Source: Tubulanus polymorphus
Lineage: Eukaryota; Nemertea; Palaeonemertea; Tubulaniformes; Tubulanidae
DNA length: 64,000 nt
Reading direction: 5' to 3'
Assembly: GCF_964204645.1 (NCBI RefSeq)
Contig: NC_134025.1
Location: 29,356,001-29,420,000 of the forward strand
A program made the translations under genes and the position numbers. Of this stretch, positions 23,515 to 34,821 are shown piece by piece. Numbering within the stretch: position 1 is the first letter of the stretch; each line of letters opens with the position of its first letter. The notes beneath the pieces are model-generated. The model had not been told where the DNA came from. It ran no database searches and saw nothing but the letters and a program-made list of their open reading frames with translations.

Positions 23515-23716
23515 CGTCCAATTATTTGTTTCATCAAATAAACAATTCCCATTCGGTGACTTTGTTCACGGATTGAGCGTCGCGCGTCAAGTGACAAAAT
23601 CTGGTGACGTTTCTAAAATGTTGCCTATTTTCAAATTTAAATTATCCAACTTTATTTGGATTATATTTGGATTATATACACAGGTGAAACAAGAACAAGC
23701 CCAGACGAACGAGTAA
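23515..23716 (+). CDS. Candidate terminal exon of an unidentified plus-strand gene
   Basis: A strong acceptor (GAGTTTGTTTTTCAG) is followed by 66 open codons entered in phase 2 and ending TAA, with AATAAA 31 nt later (23747-23752). The peptide includes FPFGDFVHGLSVARQVTKSG and a hydrophobic LSNFIWIIFGLYT near the end. No domain is recognised and upstream exons were not identified. The acceptor, frame and polyadenylation signal together make it better than chance, but it is unproven. Confidence 0.3.
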
Positions 23717-26700
23717 GAGTATTCCACTACGTTAATCTCGACTAGAAATAAATCAGAAGAGTCTTAATTAATGGATAGTTAGATCGACTATTCGTGAAGA
23801 AGTGAGCAGACCGTTCGATCCATTACACCAGTCATACATCATCACAGAACGGCGTCGAGAAGTCAACATACGTTTAATTGACTGCAAGAAGAAGTTATTG
23901 ATGATTCGGATATAGTGATTCCAGCGCCGGTCCATTCACTCTCGCTCTTAACATTTTGTCATATTTTGTTATGCGCTGTTTTACTTTTTAAGCCTCGTGA
24001 TAGATTCGTTTAAGATTGTAGGAACAATGTTATTCTAGCAAGGAAATACTGCAGCGATAAAGCGGAGGATAATGTGACGCTGGTATATCCGCCAGCATTG
24101 CAGCTAATGCGCCCGGACTGTTTGACTAAGCTTAGCGACAATCCATAAAATAACTATTTAACAAATAACCGAAGCGAATATCTGTCTCGCTTGAACACGT
24201 TAAATGTTCTATAACGATGTGAAAATAATCTCGAATAAATTCATTCGCTAATCTCGCCATTACGCGATAAGAGTTTAATCGCGTTTACTTCGATGTATTT
24301 CACGCTGAATCGATCCAGCTTCGAACGGAAGTTTTACCAAATGATGTGAATACGCATTGGCGCCGGGCGTTTAAAAGAATTGATCACCATTCTCAATCAA
24401 ATTTATGATCCTTCGGAAAGGGAACGTCATTCTCCGCTTGTGGTGACGCAAGATTAATCGCCAGTAACGTTAAACTAGGCGTTATTTCATAACAGCATGT
24501 ATAGTAATACGATATCCTCTTGTCGGAAGCTGACTGCTGCCGTGAGTTATGCCGATTTAAGGTCTTTTCGATTTCGTATGTAATTCCCTGAGATTAGGTT
24601 GGCAATAGATTTTTGAAAAACGGATTATACAACTAATGAAAACTAGCTTTATCGCGCAAAAACGGTCATTATCAGTAACCAATCTGCGATAAGTTATCCC
24701 CAAGAGTCTATCAGTCAGTGTATGAAAAATGAAAAAAATTAGTGGGAGGGTACGAGCCGTACTTAACCGAAATCTTCAGTCTTCAGAGGAAAATGAAGAA
24801 AAGACATAGGAATTAAATCTATACTTCCATCTAATTGAAAACATTCATTAGATCTTTTACCAAACGTGATTATAACTTAAATTCAACACTAAAAACACTC
24901 ATGGTAACTATACTTACATCTTACACCAAACATCTTCATTAATTATTCGTAATTCCTTAATTAGATATGCAAATGATGTCACCTAATTAACTCTCGGTTG
25001 TAACGCGCGTATCCTAGAAAAGCACCCAAACGCAAATCAGTTTTATCGTCGACGCATCCAAGACGCGGAATCAAATTCTTAAATTGATTTGAATATCTTG
25101 GTCAGATTGCGGACAGAAAACTCACAGCGACATTTTCACGACAAAACTTGCGAGCAGTGACAGACGGCGTGCTACATTCCGGTTAGACGCGACATCACCA
25201 AAACAAACTTCAATATATTCCCGCTGCTCGTAACTTACGTGCTCAAAAAACCGTTTGTCACGCAATCAACATTCTCTTACGAAGAGATTTCGTTTGAAGA
25301 TTGAAATGATATCATTTAGAAGTGATCGACGCAGTGAATGCATGTGCCCAGGCGAACACGGAACTGATTACACGGCTTCAGGGCCGGTAAGATGATAATG
25401 ATTTATAGCGAGGGCTATCACCACCGCTTCAGCGGCTAGAAATGAAAGCAAACATACAACGGTATAATATCATATTGTCGCAGAAGTGTTACAAGTTATA
25501 GCATTTTTGTTTGTCTTTTCTGTAACGCATGAATGTACCATTTGGAGGATTCAGTCCTCCGAGTGATGTCGGATGCGTATAGGGGTTGCTCCGATATTTA
25601 CACACACTGTCGAATCCGGTGGCGCGCAGCAGCTCCAAGCAATAACACAGTTACTAATCAAGACTGATTAAAAATTCTATATTATGGCTGTGACACCTGT
25701 GCAATTAGTAAATGTTTAATTTCCATTAGGAAATTGACGGGTTGAGTATGGAAACATTGGCGAGTATATCGACGTCGTGGACGAACAATCCTCTGAAATT
25801 CATCTGAAAATCAGTTATAAATTTTGATTGATAATAGTTGATGTAAATCATTGATTTTACGGTCGATCGTGAGAAATGAGTCTGCATCTGTTTAATTACA
25901 CGAGTTGTTGCTGAACGGAGATTACCGAGAACCAACGAATTTCGATTTTCAGCAGCGGAAACGATAAATCTTTGAGACGGCAGGTATTCGACTGCAACCG
26001 AGAGAAAAGTCTCCCCCGTTCGAATAGAATCAAATAAATACGATATTATCAATAGGAAGGATGACATTTTGTCTTATCTTATCTTTGAATCTGATAGAGA
26101 AGCATTTTGTCCTAATCTTTACAGCATCGAAAAAATATTCACAACTGTTTTTGTTATTTTGAAACGCCAATATTGATGACGTATTAGCACGCATCGACTA
26201 ACACTCTACCCCCAGACAACGCAGTTTACAATGTATAAGAATACTTTTGTTCTTTACGACGTCGAAAAAAAATCTTAGCCAAGATTTTCGCGTTTTTTTT
26301 ACATCACACGACGAGTCGATAATTTCCGATATCTTCTTGGTAAATCTTTCAGTAATCATTTGCTTTGCCTATACACAATCATTAGCCCGCAGATATGGAA
26401 ATGGCTAATTAAGTTAGTTACGTAGCTTTCATTGCGTCCGATTGTGTAACTACTCGTAGGATTGGTATTTAATTCGATTTTCCCACGAATCGCCGCCCGT
26501 GTTTACCTAGCATATAACTACGTTTGAATTTGAATTCAGTTTTTACAAAGAAACTGATGTTGTCTCTAGGTAAAGCACTGTCTACAGCCTCGAGTTACAA
26601 TATACTCTTCACGCAGTTCGATAGATTCCTTTTCAAAAATCAGAAATCCGTGCTCGTTAAATCCTCAAAATTCACAAGACTTCATCCGCACCGAAACTTT

Positions 26701-26748
26701 TCTTTCATCTTCTTTCGTTCAACGAAATTTCCTGAAGCTATATTTCAG
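23717..26748. other. No confident gene
   Basis: A 60-codon frame ends at a GTAAGA donor near 25389 (peptide includes SECMCPGEHGTDYTASGP) but has no good acceptor or start. The 113-codon minus-strand frame at 26067-25726 has no splice or domain support. Confidence 0.35.
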
Positions 26749-27285
26749 ATCGTATACCTGAGTTTGAATTTGCCACCGGAGCGAATTTATTGCCCGATTT
26801 GAACATAAAATTTCAGCTGGAATGTGAAAAATGTAGTAACGCTACAAATCACACACGGAGCATCGAATGGGATATCGAAATTGAACTTTTATTGAGAAAA
26901 TCTGCCCCGGTTTACGAGGAAGAGCTTGACCTTGATTTTCACAATAATCAGCAATCGACTCTCAAGGCCACAGCGCGACCTTCACTTCCATTAAATCCTA
27001 GCTGGCGTCGTATAATCTCGTATTTCGGCGTTGTCTTAAACTATCGGATGAATGCAGGCGTTCTAATTAAAGTCTCGCTTTTGTCGTGTTGCATTTCCTA
27101 AACCCATGTTTTAACCTAGAATTGGTGACTGTTTTTGATGCGAAAATCCGCATTAGACTCAATCAGATCGAGTTGAACGAGCTGGAAAATTGGGTACGTT
27201 CACGAATCGTTCGTCCTCGTTCTAAACGATACACCGGCGTCAAATACGGCAAATTAGCACACGTTACTATTTATCATTTTAAACA
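26749..27285 (+). CDS. Uncertain coding block: two candidate exons (26749..about 27011, 27120..27285)
   Basis: Two TTTCAG acceptors (ending 26748 and 26816) lead into one frame that stays open for 116 codons. It includes FQLECEKCSNATNHTRSIEW, a C-x2-C then W pattern loosely like REJ/polycystin-type extracellular modules. A second frame starts after CCTAG at 27119 and runs to a strong donor, A|GTAAGAT, at 27286. A phase-compatible donor between them would be the weak GTATAA near 27012. Codon use looks coding-like, but no domain is established, and frameshifts in a pseudogene are an equal possibility. Confidence 0.25.
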
Positions 27286-28704
27286 GTAAGATGAATTTTT
27301 GTATTCAGACGGAAATTCTGAAAACGAAGTAGATTCTGAGAAATGCATGATCAATTCAAATGATAAATGAAGATGATTGGTGTCTCTATCTCCGCGGCAT
27401 CTTCCGTGCGCTTTATTACCGCTTCATCAAAAGCGAAATTATTTAGTTCCGTTTCCGTCGCTGTTTTTCAAAGCAGAACTCCCGGGATGGAAGAGTCATT
27501 AGAAATGAAATGTTTTGAAATTAGTTGCATTAGTTTATACGGCTTGAATTATACCCATCATACATATTTCACTTTTCGTATTCCAAATATTGGCAAAAGG
27601 CATTAAGTCTGCCAAACGGTTTTTCCTTCACTGTATAAACATCTTTGTCAGCAAATTTCACGTCATGCTTAACAAATCGCACGATTATTTTTGCAAAGAT
27701 TAACCCCCAGGCTCGGCTTTTCTATAAATAATTCGGGCAAAAAATGTTTGATGTTGCTGTGGAGTGATTTAGATAGACCGGGATGTCTGTGACGGTTCTG
27801 CTAGAAGAAAATGATTTCCGTTGTTTTCACCTATTCACACCCGAGTCACGTCTTCTGATAATGCACCTTTTTGGAATGCGTGCTCGCAGCCATTTTGCTT
27901 GTGCTCATTTGAAGCATCTTTAATGATCTTATCTGTAAATTAACTTCAGATTGATAAACATTCAGATAGCGTTGTATTTTTCTAAATTGTTTCTTCGTTT
28001 GTCATCGAAAACTGCGCTTATTACGAATTACGAATTGTGTTACTTTTACAGATAAGTCTAAGCGGAATGTGGTTGCATGAATTAATAGCTCGTCTAGCTA
28101 TTTTGCGCATGAGAAATACAAAACAAAGCCAACACGACCTTTCCAACCTATAAAGAATAGATGAGTCTGCCTATAAAACTTGCACAGAATGAACAGATGA
28201 ATTCATAGACGCTTTTGTTAGGTTCTCAAATTAGTGAAAACAAGATTTAACAACGAGTGATAAATCAGAACAGATTATATCCGAGCAACGTGATTTATTA
28301 TGCTGAATTCTAGATGAAAATCGATGATTTCATGGTTACTTGAGGCTTCAATCATTTATTCTCCTCGAGACACACACGCAGAAATTCAATTTTTTTTTGC
28401 AAGACAGACCTAGAACGCGAGCACCGGCAATACGAAATGTGTTAATGCATGTTGTTTTCATCATACTCAATCCCTCAAAAAGGTTGAGCATCAAGATAAC
28501 CGAGAAGAAAATAAATAGCTCCATAGTTCTTGTTAATTAACTTTAGTTAAAAGTGGCGCAGGTCTAGCTTAGCACTTCACTGCTGTTAGTCTTTATATCA
28601 AGCAAATGATTTTTAATGTACATTACAACTTTGTCATCCCATAAATAATAGATTTGAGATGTTTCAGAATTTCATCAAATTCCTATGAATCTTTCATTTT
28701 TCAG

Positions 28705-28898
28705 ACGCCTGTTTTTCGTCGATGTTCGGCATCGGGGAAGTTGTAGTGATAATATTATTCATCTTTCTGCGTCATTATTACGACGTTCTGCTACAGAGTT
28801 ATGCCCATTTCCCTGTAAATAGCCATTTGCTCTATGGGTTTCGAATAACTCTGACCAGGAAGGGCAAGTTAATCATCAGAGTTCAGAGGCTGTTCTAA
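28705..28898 (+). CDS. Candidate terminal exon with a transmembrane helix
   Basis: A strong acceptor (ATCTTTCATTTTTCAG, exon start 28705) opens 63 codons entered in phase 1 and ending TAA. The peptide begins ACFSSMFGIGEVVVIILFIF, a likely membrane helix, then a basic tail (RITLTRKGKLIIRVQRLF). It has the layout of a last exon of a type I or multi-pass membrane protein. No partner exon or family is recognised. Confidence 0.28.
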
Positions 28899-31800
28899 AG
28901 CTACTGAGAAACACGTTTCACCAATAATCATCACACCATCACGTCAATGTCGAGGAAATAATACGTAAATATCTGATACATGGAAAGTGGCCGCCAGCGT
29001 CATCGACTGATATCACCGTGGTAAAAAGAGGAATTCGCCAGTCGCCCCGGCGTGTTTTCTTTTGTTCAAACAAGTCCATGGTATCAATTAACGCCCGTGA
29101 ATCGCGTGTTACCCGCAAGATCGGATCACCGACGGAATGAATAATGATTTCACCCCGAATGCCGTAGTAAGTGGTACCCGCTTTCATCCCGGTCTATTCC
29201 CAGTACGTCAGCGTGTATGTGTGAGCTAAAAACGATCCTTTTAGATAAAATTAGTTGTATATACATCATAGAAAGGCATAAGTGAAAGCTTTCAAATACG
29301 TATATGTCTTTAAAGATGCATATATACGCCTGAATGGCTACTTGAAAAATCCACATGGGTCTTACATGTATTCAATATTAGTATCAAGGGCAAGAGAATC
29401 AAGGTCTAATGGATATCGCTTTCTTTTTATAGAAAACCGTCGATAGAATTATCCGCGGAAGGCTTTCTGTACAGCTGCTATGCTCATCGTTTTTCCACCG
29501 AGGAAACGAAATATTCATTTAGTAATCTTTCAAACTCCTAAAAAGCTTATCTTAAAGTTTGCATGTAAATCTATACGTGATTTGAAAAGTAAACACCGTT
29601 TGATGAGGTGAAGTTGTGGAATCGCATCGTCGTCGGTTTTCATTTAGACATGATTTCGAGGGGTGTAAATCGTGCCTCATTTCATCTCAGTCACGTATTT
29701 AATAATTTTAACTTTTTTCCTGAGAGTTTACAAAAGAATTCAATCTCATATTTCAAGAAGCGGCCTCAGTTCACCACGGGTGAGTCCTGATATCGAATGT
29801 AGGTGTAGGTTAGTTTTCTTGTCAAGGAATTGGATACATTGGTCATTCTATCATCTTGAATGCAATTACGTAAAGACAATAGTAAATAATTAAACAGCTG
29901 TGAGTATGAGTGACACGCGGCATACTAAAGAGTCTTGATTCGATCTGTTATGTATTGAGCGAGGGATCTTCTCTTATCTGATTGAAAAAGGTCACTCCAC
30001 ACTCAACTCTTCCATCTTCTTATTTGGCGCTATCGGAATAATACAGCCGCCTACGATCGCTTTAGGATGTAGAGGAATCTTGCAGAATAAGGATAATGAC
30101 AATCGCATCTCACGAAAACACCGAGTATGTTGTTCCGAGTCATTTGCCCGTAACATTGTGAATACTTGTGAGAGAAAATAAGGCATATGAACCCTGCACT
30201 TTTGGTCTTAGTTTTCCTATAAAAAGATCTAAGAGGAGTAGAAGTGACACACCGATCACGCCAGTGCGTGATATATACTGGTTTCCGGTATTTGTCACGC
30301 TAACCGATATTTTTCATCTGCATTATTGCCTGTCCAAGTACGTAATAAGTGTATATAGCTAGCTGGAACAAGTCGGTAATGAATCATATAAATAGAGATT
30401 GTCAGTTCAGCGAAAAGAATATGATTGAAAGAAGGAGATGGAGCTGATTGCGATACTACACGGCGCGTCACTCATTGATCTATATTTGTTGTATCGTGGT
30501 CAATAGCAGAATATGTATGCACAAAACTGTTGTGGTTCTGACGAAGCCGAAAGCAAAAAAACATCACGGTGAATATTTGCGTTTATTGCGGCAAAATCAT
30601 TGGGAATAATCGATGGGCTTCCGGTAATGCTTCCACTTGTGGCAAGTGAGGATCCACCAGGTGCGCTAGTGTTTGCGGTTCTGTTGATTCTGCATTTCGA
30701 ATAAAATCGATAGAATTTGAACGTTTTTATTTGGTCACCGATTCAATCAATTCCAACTGTGAGAACAGTACACACTGAATTCAGGAATCTGACGTTGACC
30801 AACACTTTCACCATCCGGTTGACAAATGATGAAAATAAGGCGTTCTATTTGAAGAGAAGTCTAGTCGCACCGACTGCGTTTGATTCCGTCGATATCTGAT
30901 TCTAATGATAAATGATCAGCAATCTCAGCGGATTTGCGCATGTCTAGCCGCCGTTCGATCGTACAGCAAATTTTTCCACCGGAAAAGAATACATTGCGCA
31001 AATCATGAAATATCCATTTGTAGCGATATCACTGCCAGATTAAACACCGCCACATTTCAAATTCAATGATATCTTTTATCGAACATTTTTTAATTGAAAA
31101 TGATCGTTGATTTTCTTATCAGTGGTTGATGTGGGTGATTAGCTATGGCTACACGACGGATAGTTAGCGTTCCCGAAACTTACCACGTACGTGTCTCAAG
31201 TAAAATACTAGAAGGCGGAAACGGATGAGAGTCATCTATCATACCTGACATGGATATTTTCTACATAACTGAATGAAAAGACTTTACAAAAAGCTACGTT
31301 TATTGGTGTTAGCAGCCTGGTGATTCGTTCAGCCAGACCTGATCTTATCTCTGCTTAAATTGTCCGATTTCACGACTGAGTACCGTCACTTGGCTGTTAC
31401 TCTCTGCTTCCGAATGGTGCACGTTCACGGGGATAAACACCTCTGAAGCGTGAGTGGTGATTGAAAAGATCGGGAGATGTCTCAACAATATACGACCAGT
31501 CAAAAATCGCTGCAAGAATAAGCCGTATACTGTTTCATACCGTTGTCTTATATACGACAAATGTCGATATCTTTACAACGATTGCACGAAACATCAAAGC
31601 TGATGTCAGCTCGGAGTTGATATCTAAAAGATACTTTTTTTTCAGTTGAGCTAAAGATACGAACTTCTTTCTTCGTTGAAATGAAGTCAAGTGAGTTCTC
31701 GGAGATGAAAAAAAAAGGTTGCGCTGCAATTACACACGACCGAAAATAAACATCAGATCTCGGTGTAGTTTAAACAAATAAGACTCCAGCATTTTTGTTT

Positions 31801-32248
31801 GACGGCAAATAAGGTTCCGTTCAGCGAAGAATTGATTAGAGGTTTTCTTTTGAAATACAAGAAGCCTGAGTGTTGCTTAGACTAATTACGTTCTTCTGTC
31901 ATTACGAATTGCGGCACGCTGCAGTTATCTTTCGTTCCTGTCTCCTCTCGTTCTCTTTATTTTTCTCTCTCTCTTTCATTTGGTGGCTGCGCTAGAGGCC
32001 TATAAGGCTTTGCAAGGCCCACATGGAAAAGCACGCTATAATTTTGTAAATTTATATATTTTTTCTCTCTCTTTTTTGGAATATTTAACTCGTAATGATG
32101 TTACGCTTTTCTGTGAAATGAATTGAAATTGAAATCGTCCCATCGTGCAACATGTGTTTGTGAGACCGAATGAATAAACTCATTGTGTCGATGTCTTCTT
32201 TTAGATTTGTGACTCAGTATTTCTTATCGAAACCACAGCGCAATAATC
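28899..32248. other. Long stretch without a supported gene
   Basis: One T-rich acceptor near 31645 opens only 36 codons. Pyrimidine tracts and small simple repeats (CT-rich at about 31935-31980) are the only notable features. Confidence 0.4.
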
Positions 32249-32713
32249 TAAAGCCAAGCGCACATCGACAAAGCGACTGGAGACAACTAGTTGCTAGTGA
32301 GCGAGTACCCCGCGCACATCGAAAATTTAGTAAAAACCAGCAACTGCGTGGCTCATGCCGGTCGCTAGGTCCATAGCGCACACATCGACAGCAACTGAGA
32401 TGTGGTTCAGCAAATATTCTTGAGGGCATCACAAGTGACAAATAGCTTTGTTTAAGTCAGTTACAACCATGTGTTGTTGATTATGGAGCGCTCACATCGA
32501 CGGATATGAGAGCAACTGAGTACAACTAGTTGCTCAAAAGTAGAACATGAGCAACTGGGTGGAACTGGAGATAGATGGACGCTAACCAGTCGTAAGCTCG
32601 CTCACATCGACAAATTCGAGCAACTGATTGTATCCAGCCAGTTGCTCTCATGCGCCGAAAACTACCTGGCAACTAGTTGTCTCCAATCGCAGTGTCGATG
32701 TGCGCTAGGCTTA
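32249..32713. mobile_element. 465-bp MITE-like element with 46-bp inverted ends and internal repeats
   Basis: The left end TAAAGCCAAGCGCACATCGA and the right end TCGATGTGCGCTAGGCTTA are complementary, and similarity continues into GGAGACAACTAGTTGC on both sides. GC(G/T)CACATCGACA recurs inside (about 32315, 32388, 32489, 32601), so the interior is built of sub-repeats. Open frames across it are artefacts. Confidence 0.85.
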
Positions 32714-32857
32714 ACATCAGGTGGATCGGTTAGTTTGAATTCGAAATACGGTTTGAATTTGAATTTGAATCCGGTTTCAATGAGTTCTATGAGTAGATTT
32801 CTAGATATTGATCCTGGGAATTCTCTAATCGAGGGCAGGTTTTGATTTGTAGATATC

Positions 32858-32930
32858 GATTCCGGAATTCTATTCTGGCGCATTCGTTTCGACCAAATTA
32901 CGCTCCAGTCAATCCGGAATAGCGTGACCT
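32858..32930. repeat. Degenerate copy related to the 37.4-kb Harbinger-like MITE
   Basis: The segment from TTCCGGAATTCTATTCTGGC through CGTTTCGACCAAATTACGCT to CCGGAATAGCGTGACC aligns with the interior of 37436-37592 (ACCGGAATTTTTCTTCGGCG ... ATTCCGAATAG). The terminal inverted repeats are not preserved. Confidence 0.5.
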
Positions 32931-33290
32931 TAACCTTTTGTAATTTGGAATGGCTATAACTATTAATTAGACTTGATTTTGGACGCTGGGCCTATAGACG
33001 AGATTATAAAACACAAAAACAAAATCTAGTATTTCTAGAACAGATTTATACTAAGTTTGTCAGGCTGTAGGCATGGCTGCCCCGAATAAGATCTCTTTAC
33101 TTCTTTCTTCTTCTATCCGATGTTTAATGATTTATTTTTTTTTCCTGTCGAGTATTAATCTTTCAATATAGACAATAACCTGTCTGTCGTTTAGTTTCCC
33201 TATCGGATATTTTCACAAACCACGTAAGTTATGAAGCTTCACCAACGATTAGGTAACTAACGACTTTCAATAGCGGTTAGGCTTCAATCA

Positions 33291-33469
33291 TAAAGCCCAA
33301 CGCACACGGCAAAACATGTGTTTCGCCGAAACAGAAAACACGTTTTTCATAAAACATTTTTTGCTCTTGAAAACATTCAGTTCGGCGTTTTTTGTTTTGC
33401 TCCCCCGCACACGGCATGAAAAAAAAACATCGAAAACGTTTTTTTCGGTGCCGTGTGCGTTGGGCTTTA
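33291..33469. mobile_element. 179-bp MITE with 20-bp perfect inverted ends and TA flanks
   Basis: Ends TAAAGCCCAACGCACACGGC and GCCGTGTGCGTTGGGCTTTA are exact complements, with TA at both outer edges. The terminal motif resembles the left end of the 32249 element (TAAAGCCNA-CGCACA), so the two may belong to one superfamily. The interior has a run of A/T and a secondary inner inverted pair (GAAAACACG/CGTTTTCG). Confidence 0.88.
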
Positions 33470-34774
33470 CCGCGCGTTCCCGAACGACCTTGTCCCCGTT
33501 CTAAAAGCAAGAGAAATCCCCATTAGAGGGAGAAAAAGATCTTTAAAACCGATGAAACTGCAATCGACGTGAATTGTCAGGTAAGACGTATAATCTTGGA
33601 GCGATGATTGTCGGTAATCTGCGCCATTTGACGAATGAATTAAACGTTGAATTCCCGTACTGTAGATCAGATTACTATCTAACTGTTCCACCTACTGGTT
33701 TTCACACCATCATTGATTCGAGTCAGGTTTTTGCACTTATTTTTTGTACTTTCGACATTCACGTTTGACACGAATCTTCTTTTTTTAAACGCAGATGCGG
33801 AAACGAATTTTTTTGTTCAGATATTCACATCGCGTTTTCACTGAATTAAGTCGACGAAACGAGACACGAGATTTGTAGATATATAATGTCATTCTCAAAC
33901 CAGAAATGTTAATGAATCTTGTCATCGATCGAACGCGCGTTTAGCAGAATGTCTGACAGTCGTTTCTAATGTGATTTAGTCACATACGGTAGAATAGCCG
34001 CACTCTGATGTGGAGAACAGACACGTCATCAGTTTAACACCCACTATATACAGAATCTTAAAGATTAGAAACTAATTTCATTTATCAAGAATTAAAGAAA
34101 AAAGATACCGGACGTTTGGAAGTCTCACAGAGATTATCGTCACACCTGACGGCAATAGTTTTTAACCTTTTAAATTCTGTAAACAATGGCTGTTAAACTT
34201 ATTAAGTCATATATATCTAAATTTAGCTGAATATTAATGAACATCAGCTTTATCTTTAAACATAGTGATATCTATTCACTAACTATGATTGAAACATTTT
34301 TATCTTGGAGGGGGGGGGGTGAGTTTGGTAGACATGGATGTTTGCTCGATTATGTATTACTGGCTTAGAATCAAAGGGGTTTATTGTTGAAGTTTCTTTA
34401 TACACACATTTAGACGAAAAATGTACGTTAGTTCAGAACTAAACGCATCCTTCAAAATTCCAGCCATTTAATTGCCGTTATACTGATTACATTTGGGACA
34501 TGCATTAAACACGTATCAGCGCGTTCAATGATGCATTTTTCTCGATGACATTTTGAAGCGCTATTTGCGTTAATTCTTGCGGAAAACAGCAAATGAGCGT
34601 TTAGTTCGTTTCAGATTCCCAGTTGTCTGACGGGAAAGTCACAGCAGTTTTATAATCGATATGAAATCCGTTGCTATGACGGCAAACAGGGATCAGTAGC
34701 GTCTGAGAGAGGCAGACAGCGCGGATCAGACTGAAGAGAGCCACTGATTGCCGGCGCTGGTTTCCGCTGTAGTA
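33470..34774. other. Upstream region of the MAM/LDLa gene
   Basis: No supported gene. It contains a half-copy of the 6.8-kb MITE family and a G9 run near 34311. The promoter of the downstream gene should lie in the last few hundred bases, but no TATA box or other core motif is convincing. Confidence 0.4.
34041..34150. mobile_element. Half-copy of the 6.8/11.2-kb MITE family
   Basis: CCCACTATATACAGAATCTT, then TTTATCAAGAATTA, then GGACGTTTGGAAGTCTCAC and CACACCTGACGG follow the left-arm-to-centre order of the 11.2-kb copy. The right arm is absent. Confidence 0.6.
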
Positions 34775-34807
34775 ATGGACGCCGATAGTCACCGTGAATA
34801 TGCGTGA
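34775..34807 (+). promoter_or_regulatory. Short upstream ORF (10 codons) before the MAM/LDLa start
   Basis: ATG at 34775 opens MDADSHREYA then TGA, ending 14 nt before the main ATG. A second upstream ATG at 34800, in another frame, overlaps the main start and stays open past the first splice donor. If the transcript begins upstream of 34775, both could lower translation of the main frame. Confidence 0.4.
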
Positions 34808-34821
34808 GGTGTTTGACTCTA

